DNA of 64,000 bases, taken from contig NZ_JAUCMW010000001.1 in assembly GCF_030372765.1 (NCBI RefSeq), positions 310,001 to 374,000 on the forward strand. Direction: 5' to 3'. Shown in pieces: positions 28,352-37,189 of the stretch (its first letter is position 1; every line of letters begins with the position of its first letter). This DNA is from Labilibaculum sp. K2S. GTDB taxonomy: Bacteria > Bacteroidota > Bacteroidia > Bacteroidales > Marinifilaceae. The notes below the pieces were generated by a model. That model saw nothing but the letters and a program-made list of their open reading frames with translations, was not told the origin of the DNA and ran no database searches. Made by a program: the position numbers and the translations under genes.

Positions 28352-29530
28352 ATGAAAAATTTATTTGTAATTATTGCTGCAATGTTATTTTGCGGTAATG
28401 TATTCTCACAAGGAATAAACTTTGAACACGGCACCTTCACGGAGGCTTTGGCAAAAGCAAAAGCGGAAAATAAACCAATGTTTATAGATGTTTTTACATC
28501 ATGGTGCGGCCCATGTAAAAAGCTATCCAAAGAAGTGTTTCCTCAAAAAGCAGTAGGAGATTATTTTAATAAATCATTTGTGAGTTTTAAGTTGCAGACT
28601 GATAAAAAGGAAGCTGATAATAAGGAAATTGCTGATCGATATCATGTGACAGCCTATCCAACACTAATGTGGGTTGATGGCGAAGGGGAATTACTGCATT
28701 TGGCGGTTGGTTTTCATGATGTTGATAAATTATTGACAGAAGCAAAAAAAGTCTTCGATGAGGATAAGAGAGTAGGTTCAAGTATAGTAAAATGGAACAA
28801 TGGCGATCGCTCTTTGCCGGTAGCTATGAACTATTTTGCTTTTGATAAAAACTCTAAAGGTGAATTTGAGGAATATTTTAAAGGCCTGCCCGAAAAACAA
28901 AAGCTGGATAGCTTAACTTTTGAAATGATATCAGATGTGAGATTGGATACAGACGGTGATGTGTTTGCCTTTGTAGTTCGTCATCGAAAAGACTATCAGA
29001 AAGTAGCATATGATTTTAAAATTGAAGGAGCTATTGACCAGGAAATTGATTATGAATTGCAGTCGAACTTTGGAACAGAGAAATATAAAGAGATTGTTCT
29101 TAAATACAAGCAAATTGGATTCGATGAGTTGGGCTTATTTATGAAAAGAGCAGAATGGAAGTATTATTTAAACAAATCTGATTTTTTATCATTCGAAACA
29201 TCTGCAAAAGAGTACCTGCAGGAATTTTCAAAACCCAATAACTATCTGCGCAATGAGTTGGTTTGGGAATTGTATGGTGTTGGAGAAGAAAAGTTTTCGA
29301 AGTTTAATAATCCTGATTTAGTAATTGATTGGGCTAATGAATTTAAGAAAAAAATGATGGAACCTGATCAATTCTGCTATCCTGAGTTTTATGCTTATGT
29401 TATTGCAGGAGATATTAATCGAGCTAAAAAAATTGGGAATGATTACTTAAAAAAGGTAGAAGGAAAAAGTGATTATGGTACTATCTCAACAAGAGAATAT
29501 GTTCAATATCTGTTGAGTGAAATAAAATAG
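28352..29530 (+). CDS. Exported thioredoxin-fold protein with helical C-terminus, module 2
   Basis: A 392-residue exported protein with a signal peptide at 1-20 (GNVFSQ). The thioredoxin-like domain has WCGPC at Cys52/Cys55, the same positions as the module 1 paralogue, and cis-proline TAYPTLMW. The beginning GINFEHGTFTEALAKAKAEN is nearly identical to that paralogue. The rest is a helical domain of about 250 residues. It lacks the third cysteine five residues before the CXXC that is present in the paralogues at 17950 and 49500. It is the only thioredoxin-fold gene of module 2. I found no TTCACC element in the gap before it. Confidence 0.88.
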   Translation: MKNLFVIIAAMLFCGNVFSQGINFEHGTFTEALAKAKAENKPMFIDVFTSWCGPCKKLSKEVFPQKAVGDYFNKSFVSFKLQTDKKEADNKEIADRYHVTAYPTLMWVDGEGELLHLAVGFHDVDKLLTEAKKVFDEDKRVGSSIVKWNNGDRSLPVAMNYFAFDKNSKGEFEEYFKGLPEKQKLDSLTFEMISDVRLDTDGDVFAFVVRHRKDYQKVAYDFKIEGAIDQEIDYELQSNFGTEKYKEIVLKYKQIGFDELGLFMKRAEWKYYLNKSDFLSFETSAKEYLQEFSKPNNYLRNELVWELYGVGEEKFSKFNNPDLVIDWANEFKKKMMEPDQFCYPEFYAYVIAGDINRAKKIGNDYLKKVEGKSDYGTISTREYVQYLLSEIK

Positions 29531-29648
29531 TTTTTTTGAAAAACGTTGGGGCATTTTAGAATAACATAGGGTTAAAATTAGAGTATCTCAAAACTGTACC
29601 TTTTCATTAGGTTTTTAAAAAGTAGGTTTTAAATTTGAAATATTATTT

Positions 29649-29682
29649 GAGCAGTCGCATTTGTGTGGCTGCTCTTTTTCTT
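29649..29682 (+). terminator. Intrinsic terminator after the module 2 thioredoxin gene
   Basis: An 11-bp stem with two G-T pairs (GAGCAGTCGCA against TGTGGCTGCTC) and a TTTG loop, followed by TTTTTCTTTT. Confidence 0.85.
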
Positions 29683-29887
29683 TTACGGAAGAGAGATAGT
29701 AGTACGGTCCGGATATCGGCACCACTCACGGTACTTATTTTTTCTATGCCTTCAGTTAATTATTCAATGTCGATATTTCCTGTATTTATGAGTAAATAAA
29801 AAACCTTCGGCAAAGAGTAGCTATTGCACACTTTTCGGGATTGTGTTTTCCAATTTTTAAACAAGCTGCCCTATGGGGCAGCTTTTT
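29683..29887 (+). ncRNA. Candidate small RNA ending in an orphan terminator
   Basis: No gene lies between the terminator at 29649-29682 and a second strong terminator at 29863-29887 (AAGCTGCCC-TATG-GGGCAGCTT plus T-run). The interval contains a pairing AGTAC/GTACT near 29,700-29,735. An orphan terminator about 200 nt after another one suggests a short independent transcript, but no promoter was identified. Confidence 0.3.
29863..29887 (+). terminator. Orphan intrinsic terminator
   Basis: A perfect 9-bp stem (AAGCTGCCC/GGGCAGCTT) with a 4-nt loop and T-run TTTTT. No open reading frame ends before it. Confidence 0.85.
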
Positions 29888-30086
29888 GTTTTTATTATTT
29901 CTTCGAATCAAATGTTAAAAAATCGTTTGTCATTTGCATAAAACGCTTAATCAAAAAAGAGTGTTGAAAATTTTAAAAAATGAAAATTTACTTCACCTAT
30001 TTTCTAATTTGCGTGAGTTTATTACTTGAAGTAGTAAATTAGGAGCGTCATTAGGGTGAATTAATTTCAAATAGAATATTGAAAGA
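29888..30086 (+). other. Upstream region of sigma gene 3
   Basis: An AT-rich region with a TTCACC at 29992-29997, the only such hexamer found before a sigma gene. The base pattern 17 nt later (GAGTTT) is a poor match to TGTCTT, so self-activation of this sigma gene is possible but weakly supported. Confidence 0.3.
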
Positions 30087-30626
30087 TTGGCTAAACTACT
30101 CATAAATACAACCATTTTAGAAGAATTGTTTAAGGAACACTATAACAGTTTGTATTATCATGCCCAAAGTTTTTTGAACAACTCCGAAGTTGCGAAAGAT
30201 ATCGTGAACGATTGTTTTGAGGAAGTTTGGAACAAGCGCAACCAATTGGATATTTCTTATTCATTAAAATCCTTTCTATACAGTATGGTTAGGAATAGAT
30301 CTTTAAATTACCTGAAACGACAAGAAGTGGAGAAAAAATACATCAGCAGAACTTTACACAGTTCCGGATATGGTGAAGACGAATATCAGGATTATGATTC
30401 TGTACTGGATGAAATTAGGAAAGCCATTGAGGAATTACCCCCACAAGGCCGAAGCGTATTTAAAAAATGCTTTATCGAAAATTTAAGCTATAAGGAAACT
30501 GCTGAAGAATTAAATATCTCTGTGAATACCGTAAAAACACATGTAACCAATTCCCTAAAAAAATTGCGTCACGATCTGGACCGCGATTTATTATTGTTTT
30601 TTCTTCATATTTCGAAGAAAAAATAA
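30087..30626 (+). CDS. ECF RNA polymerase sigma factor, module 3
   Basis: A 179-residue ECF sigma factor with region 2 (SEVAKDIVNDCFEEVWNKR, SLKSFLYSMVRNRSLNYLKR) and region 4 (LPPQGRSVFKKCFIENLSYKETAEELNISVNTVKTHV). The start codon appears to be TTG at 30087. An in-frame TAG lies 15 nt upstream, and the next ATG is too far into region 2. The protein ends in a hydrophobic and lysine-rich tail (LLLFFLHISKKK). It precedes fecR 3 by 92 bp. Confidence 0.9.
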   Translation: MAKLLINTTILEELFKEHYNSLYYHAQSFLNNSEVAKDIVNDCFEEVWNKRNQLDISYSLKSFLYSMVRNRSLNYLKRQEVEKKYISRTLHSSGYGEDEYQDYDSVLDEIRKAIEELPPQGRSVFKKCFIENLSYKETAEELNISVNTVKTHVTNSLKKLRHDLDRDLLLFFLHISKKK

Positions 30627-30633
30627 AAAAGAA

Positions 30634-30663
30634 TTCACCCATTTTATTTTTTCCTTGTGTTGT
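30634..30663 (+). promoter_or_regulatory. Putative ECF-sigma promoter before fecR 3
   Basis: A perfect TTCACC at 30634-30639. With an 18-nt spacer the downstream element is TGTTGT (30658-30663), and with 17 nt it is GTGTTG. The start codon of fecR is 55 nt further on. The -35 half is strong and the -10 half ambiguous. Confidence 0.45.
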
Positions 30664-30718
30664 TTTTGTAAGACGAGGATATTCTAAATGTCTCAAATCT
30701 GATAATATTACAAGAAAG

Positions 30719-31900
30719 ATGAAAAAATCATATAATCATGATCAATTGGAGGAGGTTTTTCAAATACTGAAAAATCCTCAAAAATATGGGTCTGGCTTCT
30801 TTCAAAAATACGAGAGCAACCAACAAATGCTCGATTTGTACAAAGAGTTGCGGCAATACAAAGAATCTGGTCAGAAATTAGAGCAGATTGATGCTCCAAA
30901 TATTGGTTTGGAGTGGCAAAAGCTAAATTACAAATTGAAAGAGCAGCAAAGAAGAAAAAGAGGCTGGATGATAGCAGCAAGTGTTGCTGTCTTATTATCC
31001 TGTGCATTCATTTTTCAATTTGATAAAATTGTCGGACGAATGGATCAGGCTGAGAATCAGTTTGTACAAATCGAAAAAGGAAACAGCAAAGCTTTATTAA
31101 TTACGTCCGGTGGGAATGAGTATCGTTTAGACGAGGGGATTGACAGAATCATCTCCGAAAAGGAAGGAGTGCAAATTCACACCGATTCAAACCATGTAGT
31201 TCAGTATGCAGGTTTTGCAGGAGAGAGTAACGAAAGCAAGTTGGCTGATATGTACAATACTTTGAAAGTGCCTCGCCTGGGAGAATATCAATTGGTTTTA
31301 TCGGATGGAACAAAGGTTTGGTTAAATTCAGAATCAGAACTTCGTTATCCTGTGAAGTTTACCGGCGAAACAAGAGAAGTGGAATTGCTTGGTGAAGCAT
31401 ACTTTGCTGTTGAAAAAAATCCCGACAAACCTTTTTTAGTAAAGACAAAGAGTACAACTACGCGTGTCTTGGGGACAGAGTTTAATGTGAGTGCTTATCC
31501 CAGCGAGGAACTAAATATTACATTGGTTGAGGGAAGTATTGTGCTCAATTCAAAACAAATCTCAGGTAAGGTGCAATTGATACCAGGCGATAATGCCAAC
31601 TTGAAAATTGGAGGAGATCAAATTCATGTTTCACAAGTTGATGTGAGAAAATATACTGCTTGGAGAGACGGGTATTTTTATTTTGAAAAAGAACGGTTGG
31701 AAGATATACTTACAAAGTTGGAACGTTGGTACGATTTTAAAGTTTTTTATCAAAATCCGGTTGTGAAAGATTACGCTTTTAGAATGCGGGCTGACCGGAA
31801 TGAGGATTTTGCAGAAATTGTCAGCAGGTTGGAGCAGACCGGCAGGATAAGTATGAAATTGAAAGGAAATGTAATTGTGGTTTCCGATGTTAATCGATAA
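30719..31900 (+). CDS. FecR-family anti-sigma factor, module 3
   Basis: A 393-residue membrane anti-sigma factor. The cytoplasmic N-terminus (NHDQLEEVFQILKNPQKYGS) differs from those of modules 1, 2 and 4, which fits specificity for a different sigma factor. One membrane helix lies at about 83-101. The periplasmic FecR domain (GEYQLVLSDGTKVWLNSESE, VELLGEAYFAVEKNPDKPF, TRVLGTEFNV) is followed by DUF4974 (YFYFEKERLEDILTKLERWYD). It lies upstream of susC 3 with a structured 134-bp gap. Confidence 0.92.
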   Translation: MKKSYNHDQLEEVFQILKNPQKYGSGFFQKYESNQQMLDLYKELRQYKESGQKLEQIDAPNIGLEWQKLNYKLKEQQRRKRGWMIAASVAVLLSCAFIFQFDKIVGRMDQAENQFVQIEKGNSKALLITSGGNEYRLDEGIDRIISEKEGVQIHTDSNHVVQYAGFAGESNESKLADMYNTLKVPRLGEYQLVLSDGTKVWLNSESELRYPVKFTGETREVELLGEAYFAVEKNPDKPFLVKTKSTTTRVLGTEFNVSAYPSEELNITLVEGSIVLNSKQISGKVQLIPGDNANLKIGGDQIHVSQVDVRKYTAWRDGYFYFEKERLEDILTKLERWYDFKVFYQNPVVKDYAFRMRADRNEDFAEIVSRLEQTGRISMKLKGNVIVVSDVNR

Positions 31901-31954
31901 CACCTAAAAATGATATAATGTTGAAGTCTCCTTCAGGGGATTTAGAAGTAAAAA

Positions 31955-32008
31955 AGGGATAGTTGGAGCTATCCCTCAAATTAACTGTTCATCCTTGGAG
32001 GGATGAAC
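31955..32008 (+). promoter_or_regulatory. Two-hairpin leader between fecR 3 and susC 3
   Basis: The first stem-loop is AGGGATAG-TTGGAG-CTATCCCT (31955-31976). The second is GTTCATCC-TTGGAG-GGATGAAC (31987-32008). Both are perfect 8-bp stems and share the same 6-nt loop, TTGGAG. No T-run follows. The two identical loops are unique to this module. Confidence 0.6.
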
Positions 32009-32034
32009 TATTGTTTAATCTTCATCACAAATTT

Positions 32035-35000
32035 ATGAAAAAAAATCTAACCCACCTTATTCCATATTGGGATAGGGCAAAAACCCGACAGTGGCTTATG
32101 AGACTTGCTGTGTTAAAAATGATTTTATTGATGAGTTTACTAACGACCTATGCGCGGGTAAATTCTCAAATGATCATTTCGAATTTAAAATTGGATGAGG
32201 TAGAACTCTCCGAGGCTTTGGAGAGAATTGAAGAATTGACAGATTACGATTTTGTATTTTCTTACGATGATGTAGAAGGTTACCAAGTATCGGTTGATTT
32301 GGAATCTGCAACATTGGAGGAGTGCTTGAATAATTTATTTCAAGAATTACCATTTACTTATACTGCAGATGGAGATGTAGTAATTATAAGCTACAGAACA
32401 CAACAACCAGTTACCGAAGCAGAACAAAAAAAGAAAGAGATTAAAGGTAAAGTTGCTGACGAAAATGGAGTTCCTTTGCCTGGAGTTTCTGTTGTTGTTA
32501 AAGGAACTACAAATGGTACAGCAACTGATGCAAATGGTGATTACTTTATTTCTTTTGAAAATGAAAATGCGGTACTGTTATTTTCCTTTGTTGGAATGTT
32601 GCAGCAAGAGATCACTTATAATGGACAGACCGATTTAAAAATAGTTTTGAAATATGATACAGCAAATTTGGATGAAGTTGTTGTAACAGGATATCAAGTG
32701 ATCGATCGTAGAAAATTGACAAGTGCAGTTGCTTCTGTTAAAGCAGAAGATATTTTGGTGACAGGAGGTAATACTATTGATAAAATGCTTGAGGGACATA
32801 TTTCAGGTATGGCTGTAAGTACAAATTCAGGAGAGGTTGGAGCTGTACCAAAAATACGAATCAGAGGTACTTCTACCTTGATTGGGAATCGTGAACCATT
32901 GTGGGTTATTGATGGTATTGTTGTTTCTGATCCGGTGAAAATTTCTCCTGAAGAGTTGAATGACCCGGATTACGTGAATCGTATCGGAAATGCTATTTCA
33001 GGCTTGAATCCACAGGATATTGAAAGGATAGATGTTTTAAAAGATGCTTCGGCTACGGCTTTATATGGAACAAAAGCGGCCAATGGTGTAATTGTAATTT
33101 CCACTAAAAAGGGACATGCAGGAAAACCTGTTGTTTCCTTCAATACTAATAATAGTTATAAATTACGACCTCGTTATTCGAACCGCAATATTAATTTAAT
33201 GACTGGCAAGGAAAGAGTAAACTTTTCCCGTGAGCTCTTAAATGATAATTATGGCTATTCAAATACGGTTTCCTGGGTAGGTTACGAAGGTGCGTTACGA
33301 AGTCTGTATTCGGGAGAAATCGATTATAATGAATTTAACGAAAAGGTCTCTTCGCTAAAGAATACAAATACCGACTGGTTTAAAGAATTGACTGAAGATT
33401 CATTCTCGTCAGACAATACTGTTAGTGTTACAGGTGGAACAGATAATATTCGTTACTATTCTTCTTTTGGATACTCGAACAATAACGATGTTATTAAAGG
33501 CAACACGAGTAAACGTTATACAGCTATTCTAAATTTAGATGTGAGATTTTCTCCTGTTTTTTCTACCTCATTTGCTTTTAATGGAAACAAAGGAAAGCGT
33601 ACGTATTATCAAGATGAAATTTCTCCTGTTAATTATGCCTACAATACAAGCAGATTAATAGCGCCGGAAGACAATTATCTTGTTAATGATGGTTTCGGGT
33701 ATTATAAGTATAATATATTAAATGAATTAGCCAACAGTGGCTGTAAACAGGAAAGTAATAACTCTACCTATCGTATCAATATGAATTTTTCTCCTAAAGA
33801 TTGGTTGTCATTTAATGGAATTTTTTCATATACACAATCCAATACTGATATCAATTCTTATTGGGGCGAGTCTACTTTTCATGCATCTGTATTGCGTAGA
33901 GCTGACCTAGGTGATAAAATAGATACAGAGTCGAGTCAATTGCCATTTGGAGGTGAATACACTATGAATCAAACCCGGAACAGTTCTTATACTGCACGTT
34001 TACAGGCTAATGCAAATAAGTATTGGGGGGAATCAGAACAGCATAATGTGAATGCTACCTTGGGTTTCGAGATGAATTCTGACAGGTATAAAGGGTATGA
34101 CAATACAACAAGGGGCTATTATCCTGAGAGAGGAATGCAGTTTGCTGTAGTTTCTCCGGCTTTATATCCTGCCTATGCAAATTGGCAAAGTGAGAATTTA
34201 CCTGTGGTAAGTGATAATCTTTCTAATGTACTTTCCTTCTATTCGAGTGTTTCCTATAGTTATAAAAATTTGTTTACCGTGAATGGTAATATGCGTTACG
34301 ATGGGTCAAATAAATTTGGAAGCAAAAGTAACGACAATCTTTTGCCTGTATGGTCGGCTTCTTTTTCATACAATTTGAATGAGCATCTGAAAAGCTTTAC
34401 AGGAATTTTTGATGAGTTACTTTTGAAAAGTTCGTATGGCTATCAGGGAAATATGTTGAGTGGACAATCACCGGAAATGGTTATTTCAAAACAACCATAT
34501 GATACGCATTACAATGAATATGTATCGAATATTTCGATATTCCCTAACGAGAATTTAAAATGGGAGCGTACGGGTTCGTTTAATCTAGGTTTGGAGTTTT
34601 CGATGTTTAACCGCAGGCTAATGGTAAGTAGTTCTTATTATCATAAAGAAACAAAGGATGCCTATATGCAAAAGAAGATATCTGGTATAAATGGCTTCAG
34701 TACAACTGTAGTGAATGGGGGCGAAATTATAAATTCGGGGTACGATCTTTCAATTACTGCGATACCTGTAAAGACTGAAAATTTTAAATGGTACTTATCT
34801 GCTTCAGGTTCCTACATGGATAATAAAGTGAATACACTTCCTTCTGCAGAGCAATACGATTATACAGATTTTTTAAAAGGAACTGCAACGGTAAAAGGGA
34901 AATCGGTAAGTTCCTTTTATTCTTATGAGTTTATTGGTTTAAACCCAAATGATGGGGGTCCGATGTTTAATGATTTGCAGGATAAGAAAGAAACTTTGTA

Positions 35001-35625
35001 TGGGATTGATAATTATGATGTGTACATGAGGGTGATGAAATCAAGCGGACGCAGAGAGCCTATCGTAACAGGAGGTTTTAATACTACACTGGAGTATAAG
35101 AATTTGAGATTGAATGCTAATTTTGCCTATAGTTTAGGGGCAAAGACCCGTCTTTTCCGTTTGTACAATCAAACAGGATCAGATATTCGGCCAGAGTACA
35201 ATATCAATCGGGAAATGCTTAACAGGTGGCAGCACCCGGGTGATGAAAACGTGACAAATATTCCTGCTGTTATAAGCCCTAATTCCGATTCTTATTTTAA
35301 TTATTCTTACCACTGGTCTCAATATGCATCAGAGCAGGTTCCTGCTATTGCTACAAGTTTGTGGGAAATGTATGATTATAGTGATTTACGGGTAGTGAGC
35401 GCTGATTATTTGAAGTGTTCAAGTCTATCCTTAACGTATTCGTTTCCCAAATCGATGATTACGAACTGGGCACTATCCAGACTGGAAACTTCATTTTTGG
35501 TTTCCAATCCATTTATTCTTTGTTCAAATAAATTAAAAGGCCAAACACCAACGCAAAGTGGATTTACTGATATTCAACTATCAGAACGTCCTGCATTTAC
35601 TTTTAGTCTTAGTGTTTCATTCTAA
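32035..35625 (+). CDS. SusC/RagA-family TonB-dependent transporter with STN domain, module 3
   Basis: A 1196-residue outer-membrane transporter. The reading frame stays open to a TTG at 31963, but that lies inside a leader hairpin. The ATG at 32035 has the same context (CAAATTTATGAAA) as susC of modules 1 and 4, so I start there. Order: charged leader with signal segment (LLTTYARVNSQ), STN at about 50-115, CarboxypepD_reg-like domain (GKVADENGVPLPGVSVV), VVVTGYQ, plug (IDVLKDASATALYGTKAANG) and a barrel ending in SLSVSF. SusD 3 follows after 6 bp. Confidence 0.95.
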   Translation: MKKNLTHLIPYWDRAKTRQWLMRLAVLKMILLMSLLTTYARVNSQMIISNLKLDEVELSEALERIEELTDYDFVFSYDDVEGYQVSVDLESATLEECLNNLFQELPFTYTADGDVVIISYRTQQPVTEAEQKKKEIKGKVADENGVPLPGVSVVVKGTTNGTATDANGDYFISFENENAVLLFSFVGMLQQEITYNGQTDLKIVLKYDTANLDEVVVTGYQVIDRRKLTSAVASVKAEDILVTGGNTIDKMLEGHISGMAVSTNSGEVGAVPKIRIRGTSTLIGNREPLWVIDGIVVSDPVKISPEELNDPDYVNRIGNAISGLNPQDIERIDVLKDASATALYGTKAANGVIVISTKKGHAGKPVVSFNTNNSYKLRPRYSNRNINLMTGKERVNFSRELLNDNYGYSNTVSWVGYEGALRSLYSGEIDYNEFNEKVSSLKNTNTDWFKELTEDSFSSDNTVSVTGGTDNIRYYSSFGYSNNNDVIKGNTSKRYTAILNLDVRFSPVFSTSFAFNGNKGKRTYYQDEISPVNYAYNTSRLIAPEDNYLVNDGFGYYKYNILNELANSGCKQESNNSTYRINMNFSPKDWLSFNGIFSYTQSNTDINSYWGESTFHASVLRRADLGDKIDTESSQLPFGGEYTMNQTRNSSYTARLQANANKYWGESEQHNVNATLGFEMNSDRYKGYDNTTRGYYPERGMQFAVVSPALYPAYANWQSENLPVVSDNLSNVLSFYSSVSYSYKNLFTVNGNMRYDGSNKFGSKSNDNLLPVWSASFSYNLNEHLKSFTGIFDELLLKSSYGYQGNMLSGQSPEMVISKQPYDTHYNEYVSNISIFPNENLKWERTGSFNLGLEFSMFNRRLMVSSSYYHKETKDAYMQKKISGINGFSTTVVNGGEIINSGYDLSITAIPVKTENFKWYLSASGSYMDNKVNTLPSAEQYDYTDFLKGTATVKGKSVSSFYSYEFIGLNPNDGGPMFNDLQDKKETLYGIDNYDVYMRVMKSSGRREPIVTGGFNTTLEYKNLRLNANFAYSLGAKTRLFRLYNQTGSDIRPEYNINREMLNRWQHPGDENVTNIPAVISPNSDSYFNYSYHWSQYASEQVPAIATSLWEMYDYSDLRVVSADYLKCSSLSLTYSFPKSMITNWALSRLETSFLVSNPFILCSNKLKGQTPTQSGFTDIQLSERPAFTFSLSVSF

Positions 35626-35631
35626 TACTTT

Positions 35632-37179
35632 ATGATTATGAAAAAATATTTAATTATATACTTCCTGTTTGCTTTAGCCTCTTGTTCAAACTTTCTGGAA
35701 GAATACTCACAGGATCAAGCTTATGTTACCGGGTACAATGATCTTGATGAGTTGTTGCTGGGCAATGCATACATGACACGTACTGATATACAAACGTATC
35801 AGTGGGGTACCAGGGATGGTGTTTACTATCCTTATTTGCACTTTATGGCTGATGAGACGGAGCAATATACTGATGGTATTGACTACCTTTCTGAAGCTTC
35901 GTGTTTTACATTATTCGGATATTATACCTGGCAGCAAAAAGCAGTACGAAATCCCGATGGGGGCGACAGCTGGGACGATTCGGCGGATTGGAATGCGTTA
36001 TACAATCATATCAATTCTTTGAATGTTATTATTTCATCGATTAATGATTACAATGGAACGACAGATAATGATATTCAGAATATCAGCAGAATAAAAGGGG
36101 AGAGTTTATTTTTACGCGGAGCCTATTACTTTGTATTGGCAAATCTTTTTGGAGACCCCTACAATCCATCTTTTGCTGAAACTGCATTGGCAGTGCCATT
36201 AAAAACGACACCTTACATCGAAGATATTATCTATACACGAAGTACAGTTGCAACAGTATATCAGTTTATTGTTGAGAATCTATTGGATGCAGAAAAAGCA
36301 TTGGAAGGTATTGAGCATAAATCGCTGTATCGAGTTGATGTAAATGGTGTTCGTTTACTATTAAGTAGAGTTTATTTGTATATGCAGGATTATGAGAATG
36401 CTAAGATTTATGCTCAAAAAGTATTGGATGCAAAAAGTTCTCTTCAAAATCTAAATACATTTACCGACGAAGAATTTTTGAATCCGTCCTGTCCAGAGTT
36501 GATTTTTTCAATGGGATCTGCTTCAATTCCTGAAAATATCGCTGTTAGCACCTCTCTTTCTTCCAATGATTTTCAGGTATCAAATGATCTTTACAATTCC
36601 TACGAAGCAGGAGATTTAAGAACAACGTTTTATGTAGTAAAGGACGGGGGACTAATATATCTGAAGAAGATGAATGGAAACAGATTTGAGACCAAGGACT
36701 TATCGGATAATTTTATTCTCAGAACTTCAGAGGCTTACTTAAATTTGGCTGAATCTGCCGCTTTTTTGAATGATGACAATACGGCAAAACAAGCTTTGAA
36801 TGACTTAAGAAGCAATCGCTTTGCCAGTGATTTGTATGATGATTCAAAAGTGAATAATCTTACGCATGATGAATTAATTTATTTTATCCGGGATGAGCGT
36901 CGCAGAGAGCTGTGTCTTGAAGGGCATCGTTGGTTTGATTTACGTCGATATAATGTTGTATTGGAGTATCCAAACACAAAAACATTGAAGGCATCATATA
37001 CTTATTTTGAGTTGGATCCAAATACGTATAGTTATATTCCTTCAGCGAAAAGATCATTTGTTTTGGCTCCCGGCGACCCAGCTTATACCTTGCCTATTCC
37101 TCAGTTCGAACTAGAGTACAACAAAGGAATGAAAGACAATAGTAGAGATGCTAGAGACGGTTTTAATGAAAGTTTATAA
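35632..37179 (+). CDS. SusD/RagB-family substrate-binding lipoprotein, module 3
   Basis: A 515-residue lipoprotein with lipobox ALASCSNF (Cys18). SusD hallmarks include LFLRGAYYFVLANLFGDPYN, LLLSRVYLYMQDYENAKIYA and the C-terminal RRELCLEGHRWFDLRRYN. It is the longest of the four SusD proteins here. A Met at residue 3 (35638) is an alternative start. The next gene, a second lipoprotein, begins 10 bp after the stop codon and is presumably co-translated. Confidence 0.93.
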   Translation: MIMKKYLIIYFLFALASCSNFLEEYSQDQAYVTGYNDLDELLLGNAYMTRTDIQTYQWGTRDGVYYPYLHFMADETEQYTDGIDYLSEASCFTLFGYYTWQQKAVRNPDGGDSWDDSADWNALYNHINSLNVIISSINDYNGTTDNDIQNISRIKGESLFLRGAYYFVLANLFGDPYNPSFAETALAVPLKTTPYIEDIIYTRSTVATVYQFIVENLLDAEKALEGIEHKSLYRVDVNGVRLLLSRVYLYMQDYENAKIYAQKVLDAKSSLQNLNTFTDEEFLNPSCPELIFSMGSASIPENIAVSTSLSSNDFQVSNDLYNSYEAGDLRTTFYVVKDGGLIYLKKMNGNRFETKDLSDNFILRTSEAYLNLAESAAFLNDDNTAKQALNDLRSNRFASDLYDDSKVNNLTHDELIYFIRDERRRELCLEGHRWFDLRRYNVVLEYPNTKTLKASYTYFELDPNTYSYIPSAKRSFVLAPGDPAYTLPIPQFELEYNKGMKDNSRDARDGFNESL

Positions 37180-37189
37180 TACGATTGAT

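Noticed and set aside
29992..30020. TTCACC before sigma 3 as a full copy of the shared promoter element
   Set aside because: The -35 half is perfect, but the base pattern 17 nt later (GAGTTT) is a poor match to TGTCTT. Listed only as a note.
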